The notes under the pieces are model-generated. The model saw only the letters and a list, made by a program, of their open reading frames with translations. It made no database searches and was not told where the DNA came from. Below are positions 1-11,757 of a DNA stretch of 64,000 nucleotides, piece after piece; the stretch's first letter is position 1, and each line of letters begins with the position of its first letter. A program made the position numbers and the translations under genes. The stretch covers positions 315,754,722-315,818,721 of the forward strand of contig CM041776.1 in assembly GCA_023374045.1 (NCBI GenBank). The letters are read 5' to 3'. This DNA is from Limonium bicolor. Lineage: Eukaryota > Streptophyta > Magnoliopsida > Caryophyllales > Plumbaginaceae.

Positions 1-218
1 ATACATCTCATACATGAACCAGGTAACCCTCCCGGCGGGTGGATTACAAAACCCGCTCTCCCCCCTGCATGCGGGTGATCCAGATCAAATTTGATGCTGA
101 TTCTTTCCAGTCTATCCTCCACGCTCCAACCTTCACTCAGGTTAAGTTTTTGCCCCTTTTGAATCTCCCATTAACCTTCCTTTTCTAGCTTTGTTTTTTC
201 TTGTCAGTCGAGAGAAAT
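1..218. other. Unassigned leader of LINE-A
   Basis: No gene is recognisable here. The segment directly precedes the LINE endonuclease start at 219 and most simply is the end of ORF1 or the ORF1-ORF2 spacer of that LINE. This is inferred from position only. Confidence 0.3.
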
Positions 219-872
219 ATGAGTATCGTGGCCATCAACTGTCGAGGACTGGGACTTATAAAAATACTATTGTGGACTGGGACTCCCCTCGAATTCTAGG
301 TGGTTCTCGGAAGTTCTACACACACAATCTCCGCACTTCTTCCTGCTTACTAAGACCAAGCGATCCTGTGCGGAGAAGGCACAACTTTACTGACGCCGAC
401 CAGGTTTCAAAGGCTTCATTGTCGACTGCACGGATATGAATGATGGCATTGTGCTTTTCTGGCGTGACACGACCGAGCTCCAAATATGTTCTTTTACCGC
501 TCATCATATAGATTGTTGAATTTATCATGAAATGGGGCCAGGATGGAGATGCACTGGCATTTACGGGTGGCCTAACCCAAGCGACCGATGAAGAACATGG
601 TCCCTTCTAGGAAACTTGTGGAAATCGCCCGGTCAGCCATGGCTAGTTTTTGGTGACTAACGAAATCCTATGTGGATACAAACAGAGAGGTGAAAGGGGC
701 CAAAATTGAAGTATGATGTGCGCGTTTTGGAACTGCTAGAGCAACTGTGAGTTGATCATTATGGGAGACATATGCACGATTAGGAATAAACAATGGGGAC
801 GCCACAACACGCTGAGTCGATTAGACATATTTGCCGCAAGCGGAAGTTGGTGGTCTTACCTCTTTTCCTTTG
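219..872 (+). pseudogene. LINE-A ORF2 5' part: endonuclease domain, frameshifted
   Basis: This is the start of ORF2 of a plant L1-type LINE, the apurinic-like endonuclease that nicks target DNA. ATG at 219 opens with MSIVAINCRGLG, the classic beginning of plant LINE endonucleases. Further hallmarks appear in shifted frames: GFIVDCTDMNDGIVLFWRD around 407-470, a WLVFGD-like catalytic motif near 640-660, and QWGRHNTLSRLDIFAAS near 790-845. Several frameshifts and stops make it non-functional. It is cut at 872 by a hAT insertion and resumes at 8996. Family assignment is secure; subfamily is not. Confidence 0.8.
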
Positions 873-1954
873 CCTAAAACTAGACTTGACAATTTAGCTC
901 GCTGGGTCGGTTGATATCAACCTTAACCCAATCCATTTAATAATATATCATCAACCCAACACAACCTTAAAATGGATGGGTCAGAAAATCATGACCCTAA
1001 CCCAACCTGTTTAAAATCTTTCAACCCTAACCCAACCCACCTAACCCATTTTTTAAGCATACAATAATTTAGATGGATTAGGAGTAGAAATTAATTAAAA
1101 AATCCAAAAACATCTAGTGCTAGCTAGTACAATGATTAGGATGAAACAAAAGGAAGAGAAGTAATCTTGCTTGATCGACCCAACTTTAAACAAATTCCAA
1201 GTTATGCAAAGAATGTAAAACTAATGCACCAATTACCCATGAATAGAATAACATGTACTTTTTCCATAAGTTTATATTTATCAATCTGATCCTAAAGCTC
1301 TACTACTATTGGGGAGGAATCATATTTAGATATGCACATGATCCTAGTGCCCTTAATTAAAAGGGGAAAGAAAATAAAAATCTTCATTATGCATTAGAGA
1401 AATATACTAAAGACAAATCTTCTAAAGTTAGAAATAATTTATAAACTAAGAGCTCAAAACCTTAAACTATGACTGGTAGTTTTAAAATAATTACACCTGT
1501 TTAAATTGAGTGATCATGCCTGAGAAAAGTACAATCACAATCACTTAATTACCAACAGTTGAGGAACTTTTATGCATCACACTATCCGCATTGTTGGCTT
1601 CAGAATTCACTAAGAGGTCTATAATCAAGGTCCTACTTGCAAAAAATACATATCACCTACTTTTGTTCACCCTTCTAGATAATCTAAACATACATATGTT
1701 CTCAAGAGCAACTATGGCAGTGAGAATAAGAAAAACAAACGTTGGGCAGAGATGAAGAGTGACATAGACATGAACAACGACGTAGAGAAGAAAAATGGAT
1801 GTGAGTCTGCAAGACGAGATCATTTGGGTTTTCAGCATTATGTTAAGGTCTGGTTGGGCCCTTTGTTTGATAAGCAGCTAGTTGGGCTGTTTGTTTAGTT
1901 AAGATTATGTAATTTTATTAAAGGTGGGATAGTCCAACTGCACTTGGGCTTAAG

Positions 1955-2523
1955 TAGAGCCGATCATAATCAGGATAGCCCAACCGCCCAGCCCGGCCTG
2001 GCCTGTAAATTAGACCAATGGGCATGGGTAGAAAAAATAACTAGGCGGGTTTGGAAAAAAAAAACAGCCCGAATATTTTTTCGGGCCGGGTTATGGCTAA
2101 ATATTTTGCCCAGTTGATGGCTCGGCCCGACCCGAATGTCATAGTTTATCTTACATTAGTATATGTTATTGTAAATACGTAAACAAAAGTAATAAAATAC
2201 TTTCAATAATACAGTAGTAGTTATTCAACTGAATGGACCGCATACACTTTGTCTTATAAAATTTATTTTGTGCCGTGCACACTCTTCAAAATCTATACTA
2301 CGTATCTATACTTTAAGATCTATGTTACTAAATAGATAAATTTGAGTTAAAAGCGGGTTGGACAGGCTGGGTTATGGCATGCGCATTTTTTTAGGTGGGT
2401 GGGTTAGGTTTAGGTGATTGGCCAGATTGGGCGGGTTTGGGCTAAACCCTTGGCCTGATTGGGATGAAAATTTATGTCTAGCCCGGTCCAAACCTGGCCC
2501 GTCTGCCCAGTTGATCAGCTCTA
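1955..2523. mobile_element. hAT-B: 569-bp non-autonomous hAT element inside hAT-A
   Basis: The left terminus is TAGAGCCGATCATAATCAGG and the right terminus is the inverse of TAGAGCTGATCAACTGGG. A perfect 8-bp duplication GGCTTAAG lies on both sides (1947-1954 and 2524-2531). Subterminal GC-rich GGGCGGGTT and GCCCGGCCTGGCC motifs resemble those of hAT-A, but the ends differ, so it is a separate family. It has no coding capacity. Confidence 0.88.
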
Positions 2524-2558
2524 GGCTTAAGGTTAAGGTATAGTTTGATCTGAAAATT

Positions 2559-2587
2559 ATATATATATATATGTGTGTGTGTGTGTG
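2559..2587. repeat. (AT)n(GT)n microsatellite
   Basis: A compound dinucleotide run, about seven AT units followed by about seven GT units, lies in the hAT-A arm just right of hAT-B. Confidence 0.9.
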
Positions 2588-5300
2588 AATTAATATTTTT
2601 ATTTTTTATTATTAACAATTATATTTTTGGGTTTCGGGTTGGGTCATGGGTTAAGATATCTACCCTAACCCAACCCACAAAATTAGCTTATTACCCTAAC
2701 CCAACCCTAAAAATACATGGGTCAATAATCAAGACTGAAATACCCCAAACCTAAGTATGATAAGTAAACATCAACTTATGGTGTAATAAGGCTAAAACAT
2801 GCCTTAGGGAGATTGGTAGACAATCTAAACCAAAGAAAACACAAGGAAACATCATAAGAGCAATTTAAGCAAAAACATGCTTTAAGCTTGGAGTAACTTG
2901 GATTAACACCCAAATATCATTCTAAGACCTTAGTAACATGATAATGGACATGTTAAATCAATTACCAAAGAAAACCAAGCTCAAAAACAAGTTTAAACAC
3001 AAATTGTGCTTTAAGAACTATTAAAGCACATTTTTGAAAAATTGTCTTAGGAGAAGGTTTTGAGTGACTAAATGCCCATGATTACACCTTAATAAACATG
3101 TGTACTAATTATTATCACATTAGGAAGCCTAAATCAATGGGAAACCAAAAATTTCATTAATATGTGCACTAATTGTGAATAGTAACCAAATAGTGCCCAA
3201 ATTAGCCATTAGTCAACTCTACTTAATTAATTGGTCAACAAAGACCATAAGTATCTTATTAATTAAGGGGGGAACGGTTTTTGAAGTGGTGACTCACCAC
3301 ATGTGCCAGCAAGTAAGTAAAATACGAGGGAAAGTTAGTAAATAGTACCATTTGCTTTTAAAGACAAAATATCTCACATTTTAACCTACCTCACTCCTCT
3401 CTTCTTCATTTCACTTCTTCCCCACCATTTTTTCTTCCTTTCCTCTGCTCCAAAACCGTGAGAGCAACATCCATGGCACCTCCATCTTCATTTGCTCACC
3501 AAATATTCATTTTAGCTCCAAATCAAAAAGTGAGCATATATTACTCTTAGTTAGAGCAAGCTCTTTCATTCTATCTTTTCAAATCTTCAAAAGCTCAAGT
3601 TTGGTGCCATGTATAAACTCCATTGAAGGGGGAAAATCAAGTTTGAAGAGCTCTTTTGCTTCTCCATTCATTCAAGGTAAGGAAATTTAAAGAAAAATCA
3701 AGTTTCCTCAACTTTTGCTCATTACCGAAAATTACCTTCTCATGGAGTCTTGTTTTTACTCCTTTAACTACCTTTTTTTAATCTCCAAGGACTAGTGGAG
3801 GTCCTCCTTGATTCATTACCAAAGTCTATCTTGAGACTTCAAAGATAATCATCCATTTTTATGGCTTAAAGCACTCTTTTTAACCTAAGTGTAAATTCCA
3901 TGAGTCTAGGCATGTTCCTTAGTACTCATTAGATTATTTGAATGTTGATTAGAAGATTTGGCAAGGGAACAAAGGTGTTTGCCGAAAATCAGTCAAGAAA
4001 ACCAAGAAGGAAAGTGAGAAAAACTTGAGAAAAACAAGGTAAATTACTTACCTTAAGGTGGTTTAAGGTTTTAAGGGATGGTATTTAGATAGATACCTAA
4101 TGTAGCTTAAAGCTTGCATTATGTAATGGTTTATATAACATAGGAAAAGAATTTGAACAAGCTTGTAAACTTGTGATGAAGGAGCCAATGGAAATGAGTT
4201 AGTAAGATAAGCATAAGGTGGATTATAAGAACACTTATATTGCTATGGGAGCATTGTTGTGTGTATTTGCAGGTTGAAAGCTTTATTGTGGGAAATTCAA
4301 TGTTTAAGTTTAAGTCATTTAAGGGCCTAAGAGCCATGTCATTTTAGAGCCTTAGTGCTATGCAATTTAAGATTATTGCACTATGTTGAGTTTGTTATGA
4401 ATGGGTTGATTTGGGTGAGAAATATGATGAGAAAAAGATTTGATGTGTGTGAGATGATTGAATGAGAAAAACTATGCATATGGGCATGATAATATACTAG
4501 GGGACCTATGGCGAAATTTGAGTAGAAAACAAGGTGTTTAAGTGGTTGTTGTGAATTAATATGACCTAGGATTTACTAGGAATCATTAAAAGAAATTTGA
4601 GTGGAAATGAGTTAACAAAGGTGTTCTTGAGGATTAGAATGACCTAGAGTTGTGTAGGAGGAATTAGAGGTTAGATGGGTGTATTAAACACACCAAAATC
4701 ATGGTATGAGGAGTGTTAAGACTTGTGCAAAAATATGGAGGAAATGGTGTATAATGTTTTAAGATGATTTGGGTATGAACTAGAGAATATAACAGTGAGA
4801 ATTTTTGGATAGCTTGTGTAAGGAGATGGAGATGCTAGTAGTGAATCAATAAGTGTATAGCTTGGATGATAATGAGTGGACTTGAGTGATGGAGGTGAAA
4901 ACTACAAGAGAATGTAGTAGCTTGTCAAGGAAATGACTAGGAATGGTTAAGAGTGTATAACCATGTTAATGGTGAGTAAATTGAGTAAAGGAGGTGGAAA
5001 TGTTTAAGAGGAGTTTAGAATGGTCAAGTTGACGGAGAAAGGATGAGCACTAGGCTAAGTAATTGTGTAGTTGGGTGATGAGGAACGATGTTAAGGTGTT
5101 AAGAGGGTGTCTAGAAATGCATTAGTATGTACAATTTAGGAATGATGAGTAGTAAATGTAAAGGAGAGTAAGTGGTGTATGGAGATGCAATGAGGCCTTG
5201 AGAACTTTGAGAAGTTTGAGTTAAGGAGAGGAGGATGATTGATAATGTTTGAGGAGTAGTTAAAATGGTTGAGAAGAAACACTTTGGTTAGTTGCAGTAC

Positions 5301-6998
5301 TGTACGGTATAAAACGTATTGCAGCAAGTGTACTGGTCTATCGTAGCAAGTTTTCCTAGTTAGTATTCCCTAGGTTATCGAACCAAAGAAGATTGTGTCT
5401 AGTTTGAGTCTTTAATCTACTAACTAATAAACTATAGTAAAATAACAATAACAAAATTGGAGGTTTGAATGCAAAAATTAATTAAACTAAAATAAATACA
5501 GTAAAAAGATTATCTTCTAAACAATTCTAAGAGGGTGAATTCTGGTTTACTACTTCTCTCTAGTTTATCAATTCCCTTCCTGAGTGTTTTCTAAATTCTA
5601 GATTGCAACCTCATATCTAAATTAATCTAAAACCGGTCTCCCATAAGATATATTCTTACTAGCAACTCCCAAATCCTAACTCTCGTTCCGAATTTACAAA
5701 TTAACTAGTAGCGTTGTGATTCATCTGGTTTTCTAGTCAGCTAATCCCCAAGAATTGTCATCTGGAGTTTCACTGGTAATATTCCTATAGTCTAATGAAC
5801 GCCGCAGTTCTCACTTATAAGCAATTCATACCAAATAAACTCAAGCAATAAATAATCACAAGAGAATTCAATAATAAACTAGGAACAAACTACAATCTGT
5901 ATAGAATTTATGTTCGACAACTCATGAAGCAAATTAATAAACTAGTTGAAATAGCAAACCAAAATTCTAACAACTACTCAGACATCGGAGATAAAGAAAT
6001 AATAACAATAATCAAGAGATTAGAAAACGCCATCTAATTGTAGAACGATGACGAATCCAGTCTCTCCCTTCTGCTCCGGTCTGTCAGAACTGACTGATGT
6101 GTCTCCCTCTGTCTTGTTATCGGTGGTGGCTTGTTTCGAACTGTTGCGGTTACGGTTTTTGCCGTGGGTTACGAATTATTTTCTTGTATCTTTCGTATCG
6201 TTTTGTATATATTCCAGTCACAAAGATATATATACCCACATGGCTCCTCGAATATCTCGTTTTATCCTTATGCATGTATATATATCGACGTCTTTTTCCT
6301 ATGCATGCGAACCCGTGGATGAATGCAAACCTGAACCGCTTGCATGTGCCTCCATTGTCCGCCGGTCAACATATTGTGTCAGTCCAAAAACAAGTCCACG
6401 ATGTCAAGGTCTGCGCCTCTCCCAATCGTGTATGCTCTGCGTCAAATTCCAAGAAAATGCGTCTGTTCAAAGTCTGCGGCCCAGTCTACTCCACTGAATT
6501 CTGTCCCTGAGAAGACCGGTCCAAGAAGAAAAGCCCCGCGCCTCTCATTCTTGTTGATCTGCCAAATTGTCGGTCAAGTGCAGGCCTATCCATCTGCAAA
6601 TTCGTCTCTCAAATTCTGGCGCGGCCCAGATTACAATTTAAGATTGTCTGCGCCTCTCGAATTGCATGTGGAGCTTATGAGGAAATCGAGCCCACGTATG
6701 ATGCATGTTCCAGTCCATGTGTGTACATGCGTTCCAGCCCATTAGCTTGGTCCAGAACGGCGTGAAATCTTGGTCCGGGAATACAGCATAGTGTAAACCC
6801 GGACCATGCATAGAAAATGGCAGTATGTTTCTAGATCTTTTCTTCAGCATTTTTTACCTGTTTTAGCATAAAATCATATGTGAGGAATAATCTAAACATT
6901 TAACATAATTAAGCATATAAGTAAGGAATTTATCATATAAACCGCTAAAATATTAATCACATTAAATATAGAAATATAGATAAATTCTGCACTTATCA
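5301..6998 (-). mobile_element. Athila-like solo LTR (1.7 kb), antisense
   Basis: A TG...CA-bounded segment of 1698 bp is flanked by the perfect 5-bp duplication AGTAC (5296-5300 and 6999-7003). Read on the minus strand it starts TGATAAGTGCAGAATTTATC, like the Athila start TGATAAGTGG at 24628, and ends ...TATACCGTACA. Near its minus-strand 3' end the complement of TCGAACCAAAGAAG resembles the Athila-type U5 TTCGA motif. No PBS, coding or second LTR is present. Overlapping short open frames at 6048-6745 look like chance ORFs in a GC-richer stretch. Confidence 0.8.
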
Positions 6999-7224
6999 AG
7001 TACTAGGCAAATTTATATGTTGGAAGTGTAAGGAGTTATGTGCTAAGTATTAAGGATTTAGTGAGATTTTGAATAAATGGTTAAGGAGTTTGATTGAGAG
7101 TGGATTGAGAGGTTTGGTGGATGTTTTAAGGTGGATTTAATGTGCTAAAATGATGTTAGAACATACTAGGACACTTGTGGAAAAGATTGGAGAGAAATAA
7201 GCATTTTAGAAGAGGGTTCTGCAG

Positions 7225-7333
7225 CCGACCCACCCAGACGACCTACCCCAGAGTGGGTCGGTCGAGTTAAAACTGTGAAAATCAGATGCTTCTGCAGCCG
7301 ACCCACCCAAGCGACCTACCCAGAGTGGGTCGG
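7225..7333. repeat. Two tandem GC-rich imperfect palindromes in the long solo LTR
   Basis: Two copies, 73 bp apart, each have arms CCGACCCAC and GTGGGTCGG around a loop containing ACGACCTACC or GCGACCTACC. Each is preceded by TTCTGCAG. They would form strong hairpins in RNA or cruciforms in DNA. Confidence 0.8.
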
Positions 7334-8995
7334 TCCGCCTTTGTAAAAAAAAAATTAAGAAAGAGTGGCATTAGTAGTATGCCATTATGAGGGTAATGAT
7401 AATTAGAAAGATAAGCATATAAGTACTTAAGAAATAAGGAGAAGTTAAATGAATTGAGTGTTAAAATTTAAGTTTATAAGAACTTAGTGGTTATTAGTTG
7501 GGGATTGTTAGTGGCTAAGTAAGTTAGGTTGATTGAAAGTAATTAACAACCTAAGTTGAATGAATGTTTTAGGACTTGAGTATTTGGACTCCAGAGGAGA
7601 GTAAGCAACCGAACAACCGACGGTGTACGGTATGGTTTTCTTGTGACCTGCTTGCTAACGAGGTGTCCCTCGGCTTGTGTGCGATCTGTTTATTTGCTAT
7701 GACTTAAACAAGATAAAGCATGCAACCGGACCATTTATTTACTTGTGTGTTTACGTAGTACTAACACACTTGGCTATGAGCTTAGTTACTAACATTACTT
7801 AGTAACATTGGTTTGAGATAAGGAATTCACTCCCAAAATTGTTGGTTGGTTAATACCGAGAAAGGTTTAACCAACACTTCGTCTATAAGACTTTCTAATA
7901 ACTGGAACTTGGGGGGAGTGAGAAATCCGGGAATCACTCCGGTCATGCATGTTAAGGAAAGGGGGTCGGTATATGAATCAGATCCGACTTCCGCTTGAGG
8001 ACTTGTCTTCGGACTTATTGCCTAGGGTCGAATGTCGACTCAGCTACATTGGATTTTCAGTCCAAGGTAGGAGGCAGATTAAGATGGTGCGGTAGGATCA
8101 CCTTAATCCTAAATTTAAGATAAGTTGTTTATTCAACCAATGGAGTTAATAGCTCATTGGCTAGGGTTACTTTAGGCCCGACAAAAATAAACATTGAGAT
8201 AAGGAACAACCATTTTAATTAAAGAACGGGTGTCTTAGTTGAGATAAGATCTGAGGTAAGATTTGAGACAAAGTACAACCAATTCTAATTAAAGAACGGT
8301 TGGTACATTGAGACTGAGATAAGGATTAAGACTTGGGTAAGATAAGAATGGACTGAGATTAAGGGGTAACATAAATTAAGGAGTTAAAAGACTAACTCGC
8401 TTACTAAGGGAACACTTTTAAGTCATTCATTATGTGTGAACTATATTTGTTCATTTGTGGATTGTTGTTTTATTGCACTTCTTATTTATGTTATGCATCT
8501 AATCAACTCCATGCTATCGACAATTAGTCGTCGTAGCCCCGTTAGCTTGGGGGCCATAAGAGAATCGTACCAGCAAAGGAGCTGACCCCCTCAGGGGCTG
8601 TTGTTTATATCTTGCAGGTGAATGTCAGAAGACGACCGTCCTGAGAGTAGGATCGGGTAGAATTACCTTGGGTTGCTTTCCTTTAGTTATACGAGTTGTG
8701 CATGTACACTCGTTTAGTAAATGGTACGTGATGTTAGTAAGATGTAATAGGATATGAAGAGTTTGTACTGAGGTTATGTATTGGTTAAGATTTAGTATAC
8801 TAATGTTCGATATATTCTGTTAGTCAGACCGTGGCAAGGTCCTAGAGTGTATAAAAATCCGCTGGCATGTTTATATATGTTGTTAAGTTTGCGATAACCA
8901 CGATTGGATTGAGAAGGGGTGTTACAAAAACCCCTAACCCGTAAAAGTATGGGTTGGGTTCGGGTTAGGTCAAAATTGCCAGGTCTACCTAAAAC

Positions 8996-9825
8996 ATTCA
9001 TTTGCAGTGGGGGATCTCAAACCATAGAACAAACAAGCTTAATCTTCAACAAATGCTTCAATGAGGACCTTGTCTCTTTCGGTTCGAAAACTGCTAGGCA
9101 GGTGACCCAGAATGCAGACAAATAGTTGAAGACTTAAGGATAAATCGCGATGGTCTAGGAAACTTCCATACCATTGCTATTAGGTGTGGATATGCTCTAA
9201 GACGTTGGGGTGGCCGCAAATACAGAGACGAATGCAGTCTACTTGAAGAGCTCAAGGAGGAAATCAACTATATGGCTAATCTCTCTTCTACTGGTGATTC
9301 AATGGACCATTGGAGATATCTAAACAGGCAATTGGATGTCCTTCTTCGTGAGGAATCCAGGTGGGTGTAGAGCGCCAGACAGAAATGGGTTCATGAAGGC
9401 GACCACAATACTTCTTTTTTCTTTAACAAGGTCCAAGCCCGGCGTTGGGAAAACACTATTGTAGAACTAAGCAATAATGTCGGAGAAACTGCAACGGATT
9501 GGCACTCCATTTAGAGCCTAAATTGAACCTACTTTGTGGATCTTTTTCGTTTTTCACTACCTCAACAAAACCCTTACCTCTTGGCTTATGTGGATAATAG
9601 GGTTCCGCAAGATCAGTTCGAGATCCAAGGGAAAAACTTCATGAGAGAGGAGGTCATCTCGGCTCTCGAATAAATGCAACCTTGGAAAGCCCCAGACCAG
9701 ATGGCATCAATGGAGTGTTCATTCACTCGTTTTAGGATTCTTTTGGGGAAAAATTTGTGGAGTTATCCTTGGAGATACTCAACATAAATTCCATGCTTCT
9801 AGGCTCTAATCATACACTGTGGAGG
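8996..9825 (+). pseudogene. LINE-A ORF2 continuation: linker and start of RT, truncated
   Basis: The LINE resumes after the second copy of the hAT target duplication. The pre-RT linker is recognisable, including RQKWVHEGDHNTSFFFNK near 9378-9432, equivalent to the conserved WxxEGDxNTxFFH motif of plant LINEs. The first RT block follows near 9650-9800 with MQPWKAP and an ILNINS-like segment, containing in-frame stops. The palm domain with the catalytic aspartates is absent: the LINE breaks off near 9825 against unrelated sequence. Confidence 0.75.
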
Positions 9826-10096
9826 AATCAACAACCCACAGAGGAAAAAATTGCGATATGAAGCCTAATATTGAATTGTTGAAAGGATGTGAATCCGCCG
9901 ACGGCAAGAAAATCTGAGTACCAAGTGGAACCCTAATGTCTCTTAAGATATATACTAATGAAGAAACATCAAGAGCAAAAGGCAAAGGGGCATGATTTTC
10001 GGCAAAAGGATGATCTGGTGAAAGAAAAGTTGGGTAAAATACTTTACCATCTTTGACGCCCTGAATGCAGTCCGAGCCAGCACAAAAGTCCTTCAT
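9806..10096 (-). pseudogene. Unrecognised 96-residue reading frame, possibly a Ty1/copia scrap
   Basis: An open minus-strand frame abuts the broken end of LINE-A. The only suggestive feature is its C-terminal WVVDSSTVYD, which faintly resembles the WxxDSGAxxH active-site region of Ty1/copia proteases. That resemblance is too weak to rely on. It is probably a retroelement fragment or a chance ORF. Confidence 0.2.
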
Positions 10097-10705
10097 CTTA
10101 CCTCCAGAGCATTCTTTGAGTCCATAGTTTCAGTAGCAATTAGGAATGTCAAGGCAAAGCTACATATTTCAGAGAGAAAGAGAGAACCAAAGGTCCCAAA
10201 GCAAAGGGAAAGTCAAAGTCGGAAAGCGAAGGGAGAGCAACGGTTAGAAAGGGCGAAGAGAGCGAAATTGCGTTAAGTCATTTGAAATAGAAAGGCAGTA
10301 AAAATCTTTTTTTTTTCTTATTAAAATATAAATAATGATTTGGCTAAAAGATCCTTTACAGAATAATAAAGTAAAGTAAAGTAAAGACTCTACAACTTCC
10401 TTGGTGGAACACTCACGCCTATAAGAAAGGTAGCCAGCTTCGACACATATGACTTTGCGAATAAAAAAAGTTTTTTTCCTTGCTTCAGCATAGAAAAAGA
10501 ACTTGTGGGACTAAGGAATGACAAAGAAGAACAAGATAGAAACAACTTAGATGAAGAAGAGCCCGTGGGACTAAAGGCAAGAAGAAAGAGAAGCAAAATA
10601 GCTAGACCTTTTACGAAAAATATTCAGACTCACAAAAGCTTTATCACTCATTTCTAGAAAGTTCTACTTTTTAAGTAAATAAAAAGTAGAACTTGTGGGG
10701 CTGAC
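10097..10705. other. Intergenic, purine-rich, with repeated GTGGGACT motifs
   Basis: No gene is seen. Around 10505-10700 the motif GTGGGACTAA or GTGGGGCTGA occurs three times, each followed by purine-rich sequence, suggesting a degenerate repeat at the edge of the LTR-like region starting at 10706. A (GTAAA)n stretch lies near 10367-10386. Confidence 0.4.
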
Positions 10706-11757
10706 GAGAAGGGGAAAATAGGACGAGACCAAGAGTGCCAAAGGAAAGACAAGACCAAGGTCAACCAGGAAAGGCTAAGTAATGGAAAAGGTAGAAGAAC
10801 TACTGTGGGAAGCTACCAGGCGAGCGGATCCAAACACAATACAGTAGAAATAATGTAAAGGGTAGCGCCCGAGCGCGCTATAAAGGGCAATTTATATAGC
10901 GACTAAGCACTTAGGCCTGATCGTGATAGATTAAACATAGTTTGTACAAGTGTCGGGCATTAAGGCCTGGACATATCATAGATGAAGCCTTGTAACACGA
11001 CTAGACGTTCAAGCTCGGGCAGGATATAGTTAAAATCTTGTAAAATGACCAAGCAGACGTGCTCAGGCGTACCATAGATTGGCTAGAAAAAAATGTTAAG
11101 AGCAATTTGACAGCCTCACGATAGGAGAAAAAGGTTGGAAGGAAAATATAAATAAGGGGTCACCCCAATGCAATGAGCACGGTGAATCAAGAATTCTCTT
11201 ATTCTCTCTCCTCTCTCGTATTCTCTTGGTGCACATCTACTCTCAAGTTCTTGAAATATTTCGTGATAGCGAACATTTGAAAGCACTCGAGAGTAGATTG
11301 ATAGGGAAAGAGTAGTATTTAGGGAATGAATATTTATAGTTTTCCTTACAACTTTTTCCTCCCATTGCCAGACTGTCACATTGCTCTTAACATTTTATTC
11401 TAGCCCACATATCCGGTCATTTTACAAGATTTTAACTATACCCGCCCGGACTTGAACGCCTGGTCACTTTACAAGGCTTCATCTATGCCATGCCTAGGCC
11501 TGAATGCCCAGGCACTTATACAAACTATGTTTAATCTATCGTGACCAGGCCTAAATGCCCAGTCGTTGTATACATTACCCTTTATAGCGCGCCCGGGTGC
11601 TACCTATACATTGTTTTTACTGTATCGGGTCTAGATCCGCTCGCCTGGTCTCTTCCTACTGTATTTCTTCTGTCTTTCCATTACTTGGTCTTTTCTGGTT
11701 GACCTTGGTTTTTTCTTGCCTTTGGCTCTCTTGTTCTCGTCCTATTTTCCCCTTCTC
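10706..11757. repeat. Inverted pair of LTR promoter (U3) regions, ~1 kb palindrome-like structure
   Basis: The left arm (about 10706-11154) is an imperfect inverted copy of the right arm (about 11330-11757). Shared blocks include GAGAAGGGGAAAATAGGACG, GCGAGCGGATC, GCGCGCTATAAAGGG and AAAATCTTGTAAAATGACC. Each arm ends toward the centre with a TATA box (ATATAAATA near 11147 on plus, CTATAAATA near 11340 on minus). A CT-rich leader of the kind found downstream of LTR promoters follows. The two promoters therefore point at each other across about 180 bp. No PBS or coding region accompanies them. Confidence 0.75.

Larger units (their letters stand above)
2736..8926 (+). mobile_element. Long solo LTR, relative of the giant-LTR element at 39825
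   Basis: It starts TGAAATACCCCAAAC and ends GAGAAGGGGTGTTACA, matching the LTR ends at 50143 (TGAAATACCCCAAAC) and 45571 (GAGAGGGGTGTTACA). Internal stretches also align, for example CCAAAGAAAACCAAGCTC near 2965 with CAAAGAAAACAGAGCTC near 50522. Flanks AAGAC (2731-2735) and AAAAC (8927-8931) fit a 5-bp target duplication with one change. There is no PBS, internal region or second LTR, so this is a solo LTR left by LTR-LTR recombination. Excluding the nested element at 5301-6998 the LTR is about 4.5 kb. It is a distinct, diverged subfamily. Confidence 0.82.
881..8987. mobile_element. hAT-A: non-autonomous hAT-type element, now carrying nested insertions
   Basis: The termini are inverted repeats, TAGACTTGACAATTT at the left end and the complement of TAGACCTGGCAATTTT at the right end. 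A perfect 8-bp duplication CCTAAAAC flanks it (873-880 and 8988-8995), the signature of hAT transposition. Subterminal regions are full of GGGTTGGGT and CCCTAACCC motifs, as in many plant hAT elements. No transposase is visible. Without its two nested insertions only about 1.3 kb is the element itself. It split LINE-A, so it is younger than the LINE and older than the insertions inside it. Confidence 0.88.

Noticed and set aside
6048..6745. Overlapping open frames of 63-149 codons on the plus strand
   Set aside because: They lie inside the antisense Athila-like solo LTR, overlap in several frames and show no protein-family signature.
890..8970. Telomere-like CCCTAACCC and GGGTTGGGT clusters near 900-1040, 2630-2710 and 8930-8965
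   Set aside because: They are irregular and coincide with the two ends of hAT-A, whose subterminal regions explain them; no true (CCCTAAA)n array exists.
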